A DNA stretch of 64,000 nucleotides from Chlorops oryzae. Lineage: Eukaryota; Arthropoda; Insecta; Diptera; Chloropidae. The position numbers were made by a program, and so were the translations under genes. Shown here piece after piece: positions 1 through 11,642 of the stretch (positions are counted from its first letter, which is position 1; each line of letters opens with the position of its first letter). Below the pieces are notes generated by a model that was given only the letters and a program-made list of their open reading frames with translations, was not told the DNA's origin and searched no databases. The stretch covers positions 7,113,622 through 7,177,621 of the forward strand of contig CM035806.1 in assembly GCA_020466095.1 (NCBI GenBank), given 5' to 3'.

Positions 1-1440
1 CACAATAATTCACACGCAGTTGATTTGAATTGGTGTAAGTTTTGTCTTTAGTTTTGTCCTCTTTGTGTTGTTGCTTGAGAAAGAAAATAGTTTTTTTTTT
101 TTTTAATTTTTTTGGGGCACTTTTTCTACACGGAAGCTACGTTGGAGCTATCAAAAATTAATACTGCGAAAAATCGTCGAAAAAGCGCTTTTCTCTTGCA
201 TAGATTTTTGAACATAAAATAGATTTCGATTTTCTTTGTCGATTTGAAACCGAGTGGCGAGCAGGAATTTACGGAACCCTGTCCCTGAACCCTGGACAGA
301 AGGACAGAAGTTGTTGCGGAAATTAGATGAAATTTTTCGAATCGGGTCTTCAACGTTGGTTGCGCTCTCATAACTTTACCCATGCAAACACACTTCGCAA
401 TCCGCGACAATTAATTCGGTTTTTTTTTGGTTTTTTTTTTTTTTGTTGTTTTTTGTTTTTCTTCGTTAGAAATTCATTCGAATCACTTTTTGAAAGAACC
501 CCGAACGAACACTATTTGTTTTTTTTTTTTTAAATTAATTTTTTTTTTTTTTTTAAATTTCTTTTTTCTTTTCACGTTCAATGAATATCGCGTGTCCTTG
601 GCTTGAACTAGACGACAACTGTCATTTCATCGCGTATTGGCCTTTACATCTGAACTTGAGCACTTTCGCGGAGCAGCGAAAATATATATTTTCCTTCAAT
701 TCAATTCAATTCAATTCAGTTGAAATTCTCTGCTCTTCTCGTTGGTTCTTTTCTCTTTCGCCTGAAGAACTCAACTCGTAGCGTAGAACTCTCTTTGCTT
801 TTCGGTTATTCCTTAATTGAACGTTTCAAAAATATGCGGTTATTTTTTTTTTTTTTGTTGTCATTTCATTCTATTTCATTCGATTAGGAAGAAAATTGAA
901 ATTTCGAAACCGTATCCCCGTACGAATGGACGGACGTTGAGAGCGAGTGGACGCTTGCAGAGCGGTCAGTGTTGTCCAAAAGACTGAAGTCCGTTTCGAA
1001 ATAGTCCGCGAATTTTATAGGTTCTTGTTCAGAGATCTTCGTCTCGCGTAACTAACAACGTATCGCCACGCGTTGCTCTCATTTACGCAGAGAGTCTTTT
1101 TCCCATTTAGTCCATATTCGACAAGACGATGCGAGATACGAAAACGCCAAATGCCGAGCACCGAACGCCAAATGCGAAACGCGAAACGTCAAGCAAATCA
1201 AAGTCGCTCGTCGAAAAGAGATAAATTTTCGTGTCTCACGCTCAATTTCGATGAATTCGAATGAAATACTTATGTACGCTAGCGAAGATAGTGCGCTCCG
1301 CCGAAAGGCTTTGTTGGGGGGGGGGAAAATTATGTTTCATGCTATCTGCACTTGTAAAAGTAAAAGTCCCAGTCTGAGTCCCAGTCCCTATGGAAATGAG
1401 CAATTCATCCAGCTTATATTACTTAATTAAATGATACATG
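1..1440. other. Gene-poor leading region with T-tracts
   Basis: No open frame here looks like a gene; the longest are low-complexity or start at non-ATG codons. Long T runs occur near 90, 430, 520, 540 and 845. The part from about 900 to 1270 is less AT-rich than its surroundings and could be a promoter or 5' untranslated segment of a gene whose exons lie elsewhere, but no exon can be tied to it. Confidence 0.5.
955..1005 (+). promoter_or_regulatory. Possible core promoter (initiator-like)
   Basis: An initiator-like TCAGT lies in a locally GC-richer patch and is preceded by GGACGGACG, which resembles the GC-rich pausing motifs of fly promoters. There is no TATA box and no clear downstream exon, so this is only a weak candidate. 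Confidence 0.18.
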
Positions 1441-2730
1441 ATTTTTTTTTTTTTCATTTATTTTTTATAAGTACCTATTTTTTTATTATTATTTTTTAAT
1501 CCTTTTATTTTTATTTATTTATTTTTATTTTTTTATTTCTTTTGTTTTTATCATTACAACTAAGTACTACTTTATTTTTTGATTTTATAATTTTTTATTT
1601 TATTCAATTTTTGATTATTTTTTGTTACTTTTTATTTTTTATTCTATTTTATTTATTTATTTTTAGTTTTTATTTCTTTATTTTATATTTCTTTAATATA
1701 TTTGATTTTTTTTATTAAGTAAGTACATATTTAGAAAATAAAAAAATTTTTTTTTAAATAATTTTTTAATATTTATTTTATTTATTTAATTTATTTATTT
1801 ATTATTGTTTTTATTTTATTTAGTTTTTTTTTACTTCTTTATTTATTATTTTTTTGTTATTTTATATTTTATTTTATTTATTAGTTTTTATATTTTTATT
1901 TTAGTATTGTTTTTTTATTGTATTTTTTTATTATACTTACTTGTTTTATTTGGTTCTTTATTTATTTTTTTAAAATTAATTTTTATTATTAAAAAAATTT
2001 TATTTTTATTTTATTTATTTTATTATTTCATTTTTTTTTTTTGGGTGTTTTATTTCATTTTTTTATTTTTTGTTTTAATTTTATTGAAGTTTTATTTTAA
2101 TTTTTTATTTATTAGTTTTTATATTTTTATTTTAGTATTGTTCTTTTTCGTATTTTTTGATTGTTTTTTATTATTATTTTCTATTTTTATTTTTTTCTTT
2201 TTTTATTTTTATTTTTTTTATTATACTTACTTATTTTATTTGGTTCTTTATTTATTTTTTTGAAATTAATTTTTATTAATTTTTATTATTAAAAAAAATT
2301 TTATTTTATTTATTTAATTATTTCATTTTTTTTTTTGGGTGTTTTATTTGATTTTTAATTTTTTGTTTTAATTTTATTGAAGTTTATTTTTTACTCTTTT
2401 ATTTATTAGGTATATTTTGTTATTTTATATTTATTTTATTTTATTTTATTGTTTTATATTTTTTTTTTATATTTTATTATTGTTCTTTTTTGTGTGTTTT
2501 GTTTATTTTTTATTATTTTTTTTTCTAATTTAATTTAATTTTTTTTTTATATTGTTTAATTTTGTTTTAAATATTTAATTTAATTGTATTTATTTATTTT
2601 TTTCTTTATATATTTATTTATGTTAATTTTCTTTTTTTTTTAGTTTTGTTTGTTATTTTTTTTATATTATTTTCGAATATTTAAAATTTTTTCAAAAATT
2701 TTGTTAAAATTCAAAAATATTTATTTTATA
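1441..2730. repeat. T-rich low-complexity block, about 1.3 kb
   Basis: The + strand is almost entirely T and A in short degenerate units such as TTTTATT and TTTATTTATT, with near-repeats about 300 bp apart: compare 1970-2130 with 2260-2400. The Phe/Tyr/Leu-rich open frame at 1805-2263 is a by-product of this composition, not a gene. Confidence 0.85.
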
Positions 2731-3338
2731 TCCTGGTTTGAATTGCTCGTAAAATTGATTTACTTGAATGGAATTTCTCTTGCACGTGAGCGCTCCCAAT
2801 ATGATGAGACTTAAAAGCAGACTGATCCTTCTACATAATTAAAGGTAAAGGTAAACGTTGGCCTTTAACGTTAGCGTTAAGGTAAAGGTGAAGGTGAACA
2901 CGTTAAATGGGAAAAGAACATTTCATAAACATATGACGCAGACGATGCGATGCGATGCGATGTTGACAACACGAGTTCTAGTATTAATAAAGAGAACTCT
3001 GTTTGGTCAAAACTTGGGTGCGGCTTCTAACGTTTCCTTTTTATTATATTTATCATGATGGCATATTGATTTTGTAACAAAATTAGTGACGTCTCAAGGG
3101 AGTGGTTGCAGTGGCATTCGAATTCAGTTAAGGAAAGAACATTGGTATTTTTGATACGGCATGGCATGGCAGGGCACTCTTTTTGTATGAGCTCAATGTA
3201 TAAATTTAGAGTTTTTTAAATTATCAGACAAAGTTCGTTTCAAGGAACTTCCCTATATTGATTTAATTTCTTTGAAATGGTCATAAAAACGATAACCTCC
3301 CATCAACAAGAGCGAGCGGGCGAGCGAACGAGTGTGTA

Positions 3339-3343
<5 letters not shown>
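2731..3343. other. Unassigned spacer
   Basis: No gene is seen. Short direct repeats occur: GGTAAA/GTTAACG-like units around 2842-2900 and four GATGC units at 2943-2963. The end runs into the GA microsatellite. Confidence 0.5.

Positions 3344-3429
<86 letters not shown>
3344..3429. repeat. (GA)n microsatellite, about 43 units
   Basis: Uninterrupted GA dinucleotides. The open frames of Ser-Leu repeats read from the opposite strand are artefacts of the repeat. Confidence 0.97.
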
Positions 3430-3432
<3 letters not shown>

Positions 3433-3830
3433 TGAGAAATAATCCTCTATCAAACGAAATCATTGACAAGGAAGCGACCAAGAACGCAATTTACTTATGA
3501 TTCTTATGTCAGTCACTAAATGATTTATGAAAGGACATTCAAATTGTGAGGCCAAATTATTTGAAACTTTATCGGTATAATTTACAGAGAATTTACGCCG
3601 TAACGTCCGAATCTGTAAAAAGGTGGGGTTAAAAATTATTTCGGCTCAAATGTCTACAATTACAGTTTTCTGAAAAATTTGGCCATGAAAATCGAGTGCT
3701 TTAGATAAGTTCTTCGCTGCAGTGAGAGGATGCTCAATTGATCAGTGGCCTCATTTGTTTCGAGGAGAGATAACTTTGCTTGGGACAAAGAATTTTGTTT
3801 GGTCGAGAGGGAGGGAAAGAGACAGTAAGA
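3430..3830. other. Unassigned spacer between GA tracts
   Basis: Unique-looking AT-rich sequence with no open frame of note and no recognised element. Confidence 0.5.
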
Positions 3831-3901
3831 GAGGGATAGAGATAGAGAAAAATATATAAGAGAGAGAGAGAGAGAGAGAGAGAAGAGAGAAGGAGAGAAG
3901 A

Positions 3902-3933
<32 letters not shown>

Positions 3934-4535
3934 AGGAGAGAGAGAAGGAGAGAGGAGAGAGAAGGAGAGAGAAGGAGAGAGAAGGAGAGGAAGAGAGGAA
4001 GGAGAGAGAAGGAGAGAGAAGGAGAGAGAAGGAGAGAGAAGAGAAGAGAGAGAAGGAGAGAGAAGGAGAGAGAAGGAGAGAGAAGGAGAGAGAAGGAGAG
4101 AGAAGGAGAGAAGGAGAGAGAAGGAGAGAGAAGGAGAGAGAAGGAGAGAGAGAGGAGAGAGAAGGAGAGAGAAGGAGAGAGAAGGAGAGAGAAGGAGAGA
4201 GAAGGAGAGAGAAGGAGAGAGAAGGAGAGAAAGGAGAGAGAAGGAGAGAGAAGGAGAGAGAAGGAGAGAGAAGGAGAGAGAAGGAGAGAGAAGGAGAGAG
4301 AAGGAGAGGGAAGGAGAGGGAAGGAGAGAGAAGGAGAGAGAAGGAGAGAAAAGGAGAGAGAAGGAGAGAGAAGGAGGGGGAAAGAAAGGGAGAGAATAAG
4401 GAAGAGAGGAAGGGAGGAAGGGAGAGAGTAAGGGTGAGAGGAAGGTAGAGAGGAAGGGATAGAGGAAGAGAGAGAAAGCGAGCGAGTTAAAGGGAGAAAA
4501 AGATGGAGAGATAGAGTGAGAGAGAGTTATCTGGG
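3831..4535. repeat. Long purine-only GA-rich minisatellite
   Basis: About 0.7 kb in which the + strand is almost purely purine. The dominant unit is 10 bp, GAGAGAAGGA, repeated dozens of times between about 3890 and 4380 and decaying into irregular GA/GGA toward the end. Such mirror-symmetric purine tracts can form triplex DNA. Confidence 0.95.
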
Positions 4536-5763
4536 AACGGAGGTTTTAGAACTTTTAATAAACAATACTTACTTGGAGGTATTTATTTATTTATCTTATT
4601 GTAATACTTAATTTACTTATTTATTTAATCATTTATTTAATTATTTGTACACTGAATTATACCTATAAATAATTGACTGAAATAATTAAAGCAGCTGGAG
4701 GTTACCATGTCTTCTAAAAATAACAAAACCATGACGTATCATGTGTCATGTGTCATGGGGTCAAAATTTCATATAGAAAATTTTGTGTTCTACTTTCATC
4801 CATTGTTTGACAACGTAGAGAGCTTATACAAAAGCATATAGAATTCGTGCGTACATATGTATGTATGTATGTATATCATTAGGTTTGGTTGATTCGATTT
4901 TTCTACAATTATAATCCTGCGATGGCCTATTCGATAGCCTGCCTCAAGTGCTCTACAAATATTTTTATTGTCTCTCAAAGCAAACAGTGTGTATTCCATT
5001 ATGGAATCCAAGGCCTAAAAGATTTCAACATTGCGTTGAACGCTAACGAATTCGTTTCGATGACGAAAGTCAAAACGGGACGAGAAAATTGTGGATTGAC
5101 ATAATTTCGCGATTAAAAACTTACCTTGAAAAGGCAAAAAGATCATCAAGTATTTTTTTTATTAAATAATATAAAAAACACACAGACTAATCTTTTGTGA
5201 AACATAAAAGAAAGCTTAAGTACTAAAAGGATTCTTTGTCCTGACATTTCTCGTAGCCGTACACTTCTCGGTCCCAAATCAAGTGCTCCTCTTGCTTTTG
5301 ATATCACACCTAGGTGTCTATTTTCTATAAATCGATATATAATATTTTCTGGCCCCTTGAACGGCCATTGAAACACTTTTTTCTCTAAGCCATGCGAAGA
5401 ACTACATATCTTTCAATACTATGAGTTCCTCTAAGGAGCTACTCAAGACCAATCACAAAAATCTGCTAATGAAAAAATTTAAATACACATCCACTCATTG
5501 AAATTTCTTCGTAAATGGGGCAACACCGAAAATTTGTAAATACTCGTGCCAATCATGGTAGTCGCTGACGATTGAAGGAAGATGCCTTCGTCGCCCTCTC
5601 TCCGCCATTTCACCGGTATTATTATTGAGTTTGTGACGATGACGATGACAAGGACAACGACGAAAGCTAGTAAGAAAATATGGCAACGCTCTTTTTGGCA
5701 TTGAGGAAAAGTAACATGCTTATGTATGTATGAATGTACGTACGCGAGAATGAAGAGGACAGG
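4536..5763. other. Unassigned noncoding sequence
   Basis: AT-rich, with a short TATG microsatellite at about 4855-4875 and another near 5720. No gene, RNA or transposon end was recognised. The 8 bases 5756-5763 (AGGACAGG) are the left target duplication of the following element. Confidence 0.5.
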
Positions 5764-6301
5764 CAGTGGCGTGTCCAGAGAAATACTGCTTTGATAGTGC
5801 TTATATTTTCCACAGTGGTATATTGAACAATTATAAGACATTAACCCAAAAATTTTGGGGGGGGGGGGGGCTAGAGGAAGCTTAGAGAGTTATGGACCAA
5901 AAACCAAAAAAATCCGAAAATTTCATAACGTCCGATTTTGATGAAAATTTATATATAGAATAAGTGAAAAATTCTAAGAATTTTAGCACTAAAATTTTTT
6001 TTAAAACTGGTCCTTTCTGGACCAGTTTGGAACTAGACCCTAACTAGACTAGTTGTAATCGGTTTCTTGAAAAAATTTTGACACCAAAATTCTTAGCATT
6101 TTTCGCTTATTCTATATATAAATTTTCATCCAAATCGGACGCCATAAATTTTTCGGATTTTTTTGGTTTTTGGTCCATAACTCTCTAAACTTCCTCTAGC
6201 CCCCCCCAAAAATTTTTGGGTTAATGTCTTATAATTGTTCAATATACCACTGTGGAAAATATAAGCACTATCAAAGCAGTATTTCTCTAGACACGCCACT
6301 G
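5764..6301. mobile_element. hAT-type foldback MITE, copy 1
   Basis: A 538-bp nearly palindromic element. It starts CAGTGGCGTG and ends CACGCCACTG, with the two halves complementary over most of their length. It is flanked by a perfect 8-bp target duplication, AGGACAGG (5756-5763 and 6302-6309). CAGTGGCG ends plus 8-bp duplications are typical of hAT transposons. It encodes no transposase, so it is non-autonomous. Related copies lie at 7811-8344 and 11989-12530. Confidence 0.9.
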
Positions 6302-6309
6302 AGGACAGG

Positions 6310-6748
6310 TACAGAGTCAATTTCCACAGAAGAATTTGTAAGGCAAAATATAGACCGCTGCTATCTCCTATGGAAGGACCAAGGACTCTTCTTTAAAACT
6401 GCCCACAATATTCTCCGGTTTAGATTCTTTGGCAAAACTTGTTTCTTTTTTTCTTCAAACTTTTGATTCGCCACCTTCATTTCGTTTGTCGTTCGGCTAC
6501 TGATCATCAAAAAAAAATTAAAATAAATAAAAAGCGACAGAAAACGACAAATAACGCCTCTCGCGGCGACAACGGTAATCGGTATTTAGAAACGCCGACG
6601 CGACGACGACAATATGGCGTCGACGGAGACATTGGTAATACGAATCTGTCGCTTTCGCGACTTTTCACCGACGACGGCGACAACCGTTATGGGCCCCCGA
6701 TCGTGGAAAGTTTCCTAATTTCCTACATATTCGAAATAATATTTGCTC

Positions 6749-6787
<39 letters not shown>

Positions 6788-7046
6788 TCGGTTTCAATTT
6801 GCACTATTTTCATTATGATCGACCGAAAACTTTCCGTGCTGCCTATTACGTATTTTTTTCATTTTTATCTCCACATACATACATACATAGGTATGCATAT
6901 GTAGTCCCGTCTGAGAAGTTGACACGATCTTCCAACTAAATCTCAATGCATTTCGATCGCAAATAAAAGTGTAAAGACAAAACCCTGCGATTCGATGGAT
7001 TATTCTGTTTGATTTGGAAATTTGAGACTTCTTTAAAGACTTCTCG

Positions 7047-7093
<47 letters not shown>

Positions 7094-7114
7094 CATATAT
7101 GTATAGATATATAT
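6310..7114. repeat. Noncoding spacer with GA and TA microsatellites
   Basis: Contains a (GA)n tract at about 6750-6784 and a (TA)n tract at about 7051-7089. The open frame across 6439-6939 is Arg/Glu repeat and low-complexity sequence and resembles no protein that I recognise. Confidence 0.6.
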
Positions 7115-7535
7115 ATACCCTGCAGTAATGAGCCGGTCAATTTCCTAAGAAGGACTGGCCTTTGACCGGTCCAAATCCTACCGGTTATATTATGGCAGTT
7201 CGCTCCATCGAATTCGGCTAGCCGGTGGTCGGTAATAAACGGGTTAGTTTAAGGGTAGTCTGTAAATGACACTTTCATCAACTTAGAATATATATATAAG
7301 AAATTGGTTTTTAAGTTTCCTTATTTGACTATCCTAAAATCAGACAAAATAACGACAACTGACCCAAAAAGAACAGCCGTTTTGCGGACTAGTCCCCCTC
7401 TCCAATGACAGACGCATGTTAAAAAGGTTAGTTGAAAACATTAGATGTGGAATTATGAGGGGACTACTTAGTACTGGCAACATGAAGGACTGACCGAAGG
7501 CTACACTTGGGTCAGTCCATATTACTGCAGGGTAT
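7115..7535. mobile_element. Inverted-repeat element with ATACCCTGCAGTAAT ends
   Basis: The 15-base end ATACCCTGCAGTAAT at 7115 is matched in inverse orientation by ATTACTGCAGGGTAT at 7521-7535. The interior is noncoding and has short repeated GACTGRCC-like words near both ends. The element lies in TA-rich sequence, so a target duplication cannot be defined. Superfamily not assigned. Confidence 0.6.
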
Positions 7536-7586
7536 TTATTGAAAATATATGTATATACATAGGTATGCAGGGCATTCCGAACTAAT

Positions 7587-8640
7587 GTGATTTTCTTTAT
7601 TGGGTTGGGACAGGACGGGGGTCATTGGGAACAAAAAAATCGTATGACATGGGGACTTGTTAAATGTAACCTTGAGAAGCTACGAGGAGAAGTTAAAGAA
7701 ATAGAAAAATTTTTACACAGATTAACAGGCAATTGTAACTCCTACCACTCTCCAATTACTTCCGTACTAGTTACAAAAATACCAGGACTATTCCCTTTTA
7801 ATTTGCCAACCAGTGGCGTGTCCAGAGAAATACTGCTTTGATAGTGCTTATATTTTCCACAGTGGTATATTGAACAATTATAAGACATTAACCCAAAAAA
7901 TTTTGGGGGGTGGGCTAGAGGAAGTTTAGAGAGTTATGGACCAAAAACCAAAAAAATCCGAAAATTTCATAACGTCCGATTTTGATGAAAATTAATATAT
8001 AGAATAAGTGAAAAATTCTAAGAATTTTAGCACTAAAATTTTTTCAAAAAACTGGTCCTTTCTGGACCAGTTTGGAACGAGACCCTAACTAGACTAGTTG
8101 TAATCGGTTTCTTGAAAAAATTTTGACGCCAAAATTCTTAGCATTTTTCGCTTATTCTATATATAAATTTTCATCCAAATCGGACGCCATAAATTTTTCG
8201 GATTTTTTTGGTTTTTGGTCCATAACTCTCTAAACTTCCTCTAGACCGCCCCCCAAAATTTTTGGGTTAATGTCTTATTGTTCAATATACCACTGTGGAA
8301 AATATAAGCACTATCAAAGCAGTATTTCTCTAGACACGCCACTGTTGCCAACCAATGCCACTCTTACATTTAACTGCTCCACGAGCAGAACCCCTGTAGT
8401 CAATTAAAGGTCAATTGTCCCATGTGGACCAGTTGGTCTAATTTTTAAACTACACTACACTTCTATACCACTTGTTGCTACTCCATATGGTGTAGTCATT
8501 CCTCATACCTATTAAGGCACTCTACATTCAATTTTAGTAACATTCCGAGTAACCTCAGAGGGTAGTCCTTTTTTGGAAAAGTTGACCTCTTTCGTTAGTA
8601 CAGTAGTACAGGGAGGTAACACCCGGGGAATCGAAAAGTT
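7587..8640 (+). pseudogene. Decayed coding remnant of unknown origin, split by a MITE
   Basis: An open frame from about 7587 to 7810 reads as ordinary mixed-composition protein (about 75 residues, with Trp, Cys and charged helices). It is interrupted at 7811 by a hAT MITE. Beyond the MITE, from 8345, the same frame (counted by skipping the MITE and one target duplication) stays protein-like for roughly another 250 bases, with scattered stop codons. There is no start in good context and no intact product. The residue pattern does not match a family I can name; a fragment of an old transposon or of an endogenised element is possible. Confidence 0.3.
7811..8344. mobile_element. hAT-type foldback MITE, copy 2
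   Basis: 534 bp, the same family as 5764-6301, with CAGTGGCGTG and CACGCCACTG ends and a near-palindromic body. The 8-bp target duplication TTGCCAAC is perfect (7803-7810 and 8345-8352). It interrupts the decayed coding remnant around it. Confidence 0.92.
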
Positions 8641-9564
8641 AATAAGCATTTATTGTAGCAAAACGGCAACGCTATCGGAATAATTTGCCGCATTCAAGCG
8701 TCATCAGTCATGAAAGTGGAGCTTTCGGGGGGCCCATGAACAATGGCGATTCTCGATTTGTGTCTACTTAGTCCCAATGATTTTTGAGAAAACAAACTCC
8801 CGAGCAGGCCATGACAATGATCATGTCACACGAAAAATGAAAAGGTGGCGAAGTGGGAGAGGGGGGAGGACTTGTGTGTTTTGTTGTGATTACATCGAAT
8901 AACAACAGAGGCGGGCGGCGGGCGGGCGGCCACAAAAACTGCGACATTTGGTTAGGAAATATTTTTAAATTATAATTTCACTCTAAAAAGAATTTTTTTT
9001 GTTTTGTTCGATACAACGTCCGGGGCGACCGAGAGCGTAATTAACGAGGAAAAAGTCGGTAATTTGGACCGCGTCCAAAATTCTTCGGTAGCCTTCTCTT
9101 CTGGGGGTATATGTGTGCATACATGTATGCGTGTGTGTGTGTGTGTGCGCATGTGACATCAGTTTGATGGTCTTCGCCAAAAAGAGATTATTCCATGTTT
9201 AGTCAAATTCTTGCAGTCACGTGTGTGGAAACCCTGAAAACGAATTAACAAATATAGATTTCAATGATCTCTTGATGCCAAAAGTTGGGAAAAGTGGAAA
9301 ATTGCATTCAATCCCAGACGGAATTGGTCGGATATACATATATGTATGACGAATGTTATCAATGAATGTTGTGTGATCATTGATCGATTTGTGGTGCTCG
9401 TTCCAGTGATATCCTTGTGTGAATAGGACTTCATCCTCCCATCACCATTCTCTTACAAATGTCATTCGAATAGTGTATAGGAATAGTAAGTTCCAAACTT
9501 TTCCGGCTGGAATTTCAACTAAACCGGCAATTTTATCCTCTTAGACCAGTGGTTCCGAAACCTT
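8641..9564. other. Unassigned noncoding sequence
   Basis: Contains a GGGC-rich patch at 8910-8930 and a (GT)n microsatellite at about 9129-9146. No gene or element end recognised. Confidence 0.5.
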
Positions 9565-9572
9565 ATCTGGAC

Positions 9573-9804
9573 CATGATACAAGAAAACAAGATAGCGCCA
9601 CTTCAGTACCGCTATTTTGAGGCTCTCTTTGAGAGCCGAAAATTGAGTTTGTGACGTCACTGAGCGAGAAATTGTTGTTGTTTCCCATGCTGTTCAAAAA
9701 AGTAAAAAGCCGGTTTAACATGGGAAACAACAACAACGAATCGCGATTTCGAGTTTGTGAGGTTTCCTCTCTCAAGTGGCGCTATCTTGTTTTCTTGTAT
9801 CATG
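9573..9804. mobile_element. 232-bp hAT-type MITE, copy 1
   Basis: Ends CATGATACAAGAAAAC and its reverse complement, with about 30 bases of terminal inverted repeat. The perfect 8-bp target duplication ATCTGGAC sits at 9565-9572 and 9805-9812. A second copy of the same length lies inverted at 33452-33683. Confidence 0.9.
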
Positions 9805-9812
9805 ATCTGGAC

Positions 9813-10720
9813 TATTAATTTATGAATTGCTCCCGCGAGGGGACCGTCCTGGGACGGTTAACGGGCTTGGCAAACCCGCGGACCCTTGCCAAACATTTAA
9901 CAGTACGTATGATTGGGTATTGTAGGATCAGGCCCCGATTTAGGGGAAATTTCCCAGATCGCCACTAAGAAGATTGGCTATTCCTCATAGGAATGTGAAG
10001 ACAGCACCCAATTAGTGCTATCATAGTGGCGAAAAATATTGTTTTTGCCCAGAATAGGCCTAAAGAAGCTGAATCGGGACCTACATATGATCAAACTGGT
10101 AGAATGTTTTCTAACCTCCTAGGTAGCAATGTACAAAGGGTTGAGCATATGACCTCGTTAACATGGTAAAGTGGGTACCAGGAAGCCCCACGGTTAAATT
10201 GGTCGTGGCTGGTCTTTGGGCAGTCCCCCCTTGGTGAGAGTTTCTCGCTAGAGCTGTGTTGATTGATTTAGTTGAGGATCGCTCCGATTCTTGATCATAG
10301 ATCTTGATCATGCATGATTTATAATTAGTACACCAGTCGTATAATTGGGAAGGCGCTCCGTTTAGTCGAGTTACACCCCCGTGTAGGTGACGAATTAAAA
10401 ACGTCACGAAACAATGGACCTAAAGGCCCAATTGCAGCCGGTAGGTCACGTTTTTCTTAAGCGAATCCGAGGTGTGAGTCTATTTTTTTTTTCTATAATT
10501 TAATATGTGAACAAAAAGAAAAAGTGAAAGGAAAAATGTTTCATCATGCAGGGGATATTTTAAAAATGACAAATTAGATGATCAAAAAATCCGGTCGATG
10601 CGACTGATCTTCCCGACTCATTTTCCTTATCTATGTATAAGAAGACCATCCATAGTTTTCTGCTAATTTTGAAATGCTATAGGTACAAAAATATTAAAAT
10701 TTCAGACGTTCTAACCCTTT
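9813..10720. other. GC-richer repeat-like segment, unassigned
   Basis: From about 9830 to 10450 the sequence is richer in G and C than its surroundings. It carries the phrase ACGGGCTTGGCAA.CCCGCGGACCC at about 9858-9885, which recurs at 57958-57982. This suggests two copies of an unidentified dispersed repeat. No open frame is convincing. Confidence 0.45.
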
Positions 10721-10723
10721 GAC

Positions 10724-10880
10724 GCGTCGGCTTCCGTGGCGTAGTTGGTTAAAATGCCAACTTGTGATACGAGAGACTCTGGGTTCAACTCCCAGCTCAG
10801 GCGTGAATGTTAGTTTTGTCGTTTTTTTCAGTTTCTGTTCTTCCTTGTTTTCCCATTATTCATGGTATTACAACGGGCCA
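10724..10880 (+). mobile_element. tRNA-derived SINE, copy 1
   Basis: The head is tRNA-like. A pol III A-box, TGGCGTAGTTGG, sits at 10737-10748 and a B-box, GGTTCAACTCC, at 10782-10792 inside a perfect 5-bp T-stem (CTGGG/CCCAG). The acceptor stem does not pair well and the anticodon arm is abnormal, so it is not a functional tRNA gene. The following body (TGTCGTTTTTTTCAGTTTC, then TTTTCCCATTAT and CGGGCC) is shared with the minus-strand copy at 35212-35368, which defines a SINE family. Confidence 0.7.
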
Positions 10881-10886
10881 ATGTTA

Positions 10887-11642
10887 AGCTATGTTCTCAC
10901 TATAGGGGTTAAGTTCTTAACCCGATTCTTTAACTCAAAGCGTTCATATCAGCTTCGAGCGAGTTAGGGTTTATTAACGTCATAGACCCAGCCGGAAAGT
11001 TGACTACTTCTGCACTACTTCCGAAGTGGTGAAAATTCATACTGCGGCTACTCGCATTACTAACCCTTACTATTAATGAAGTTTGTTGGGAGATGGCCGC
11101 TGTTTTCATTACATGCATGCGATAATGTCCGGCTTGGGAGTTTGAAATATAAAAAACGCGCAAGGTATATCTGATATACTATATCATCGAGAAATTGCAA
11201 ATAAAAATGGAATTTGCTTTATTAGAAATGTTTAGAGAAGCCGAAGAAGCCAAAGGATTATTGGAAGCAATAATATCAGAAGAGCAGTGCAATGTCCGCA
11301 GGAACAAAAAAAAGATTAATGGAGCTAATAGTGAAAGCGGCATCACAAAACGTTCCACGACCTGTGATTAAAATTTACATATCCAAATACGTGCATCCTT
11401 CCCCACTCATTTTCTGCACGTGAAAGCTTCCTGCTAGTGTCGTATTAAATTTGTATCCGGTTTTTGTACTCGGTGTTAGCAAATGTAACTGAAAATGTCA
11501 AATGCAGCTCTGCGCTAACCTCAGAGTTAAATGTTAACCCGGGGTTTATTTTCGGGTTAGATGATTTTTTTTATATGCGTTTTGACATTTGAAACCCTGG
11601 GTTTCGCCGATAACCCTAACCCGGCCTAGTGAGAACATAGCA
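10887..11642. mobile_element. Harbinger-like DNA element with TTA target sites
   Basis: Inverted ends GCTATGTTCTCACTA (from 10888) and TAGTGAGAACATAGC (ending 11641), flanked by TTA on both sides (10884-10886 and 11643-11645). A 3-bp TTA duplication is the PIF/Harbinger habit. The element is about 0.75 kb and carries the small open frame 11207-11371. It sits immediately downstream of the SINE at 10724-10880. Confidence 0.65.
11207..11371 (+). CDS. Small acidic open frame inside the Harbinger-like element
   Basis: 54 codons starting with ATG. The first half is rich in Glu, Ala and Leu and reads as an amphipathic helix (MEFALLEMFREAEEAKGLL); the second half is Lys/Asn/Ser-rich. It is the only sense open frame of normal composition inside the element at 10887-11642. 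Harbinger elements encode a nuclease and a Myb-like protein, and this could be the degenerate start of the nuclease, but no catalytic motif is visible. It may not be translated. Confidence 0.25.
   Translation: MEFALLEMFREAEEAKGLLEAIISEEQCNVRRNKKKINGANSESGITKRSTTCD

Noticed and set aside
1073..1264. 63-codon Arg-rich open frame
   Set aside because: No ATG in good context; the Arg content comes from CGAAACGC-type repeats, and nothing resembles a known protein.
1805..2263. 152-codon Phe/Tyr/Leu-rich open frame
   Set aside because: Pure T-rich low-complexity sequence with no real sequence pattern; an artefact of composition rather than a membrane protein.
5479..5841. Two frames in different places beginning MSYNCSIYHCGKYKHYQSS
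   Set aside because: Both come from the inverted ends of the hAT foldback MITE (5764-6301), not from a gene family.
10724..10801. Functional tRNA gene
   Set aside because: A and B boxes and the T-stem are good, but the acceptor stem does not pair and the anticodon arm is abnormal; a SINE body follows.
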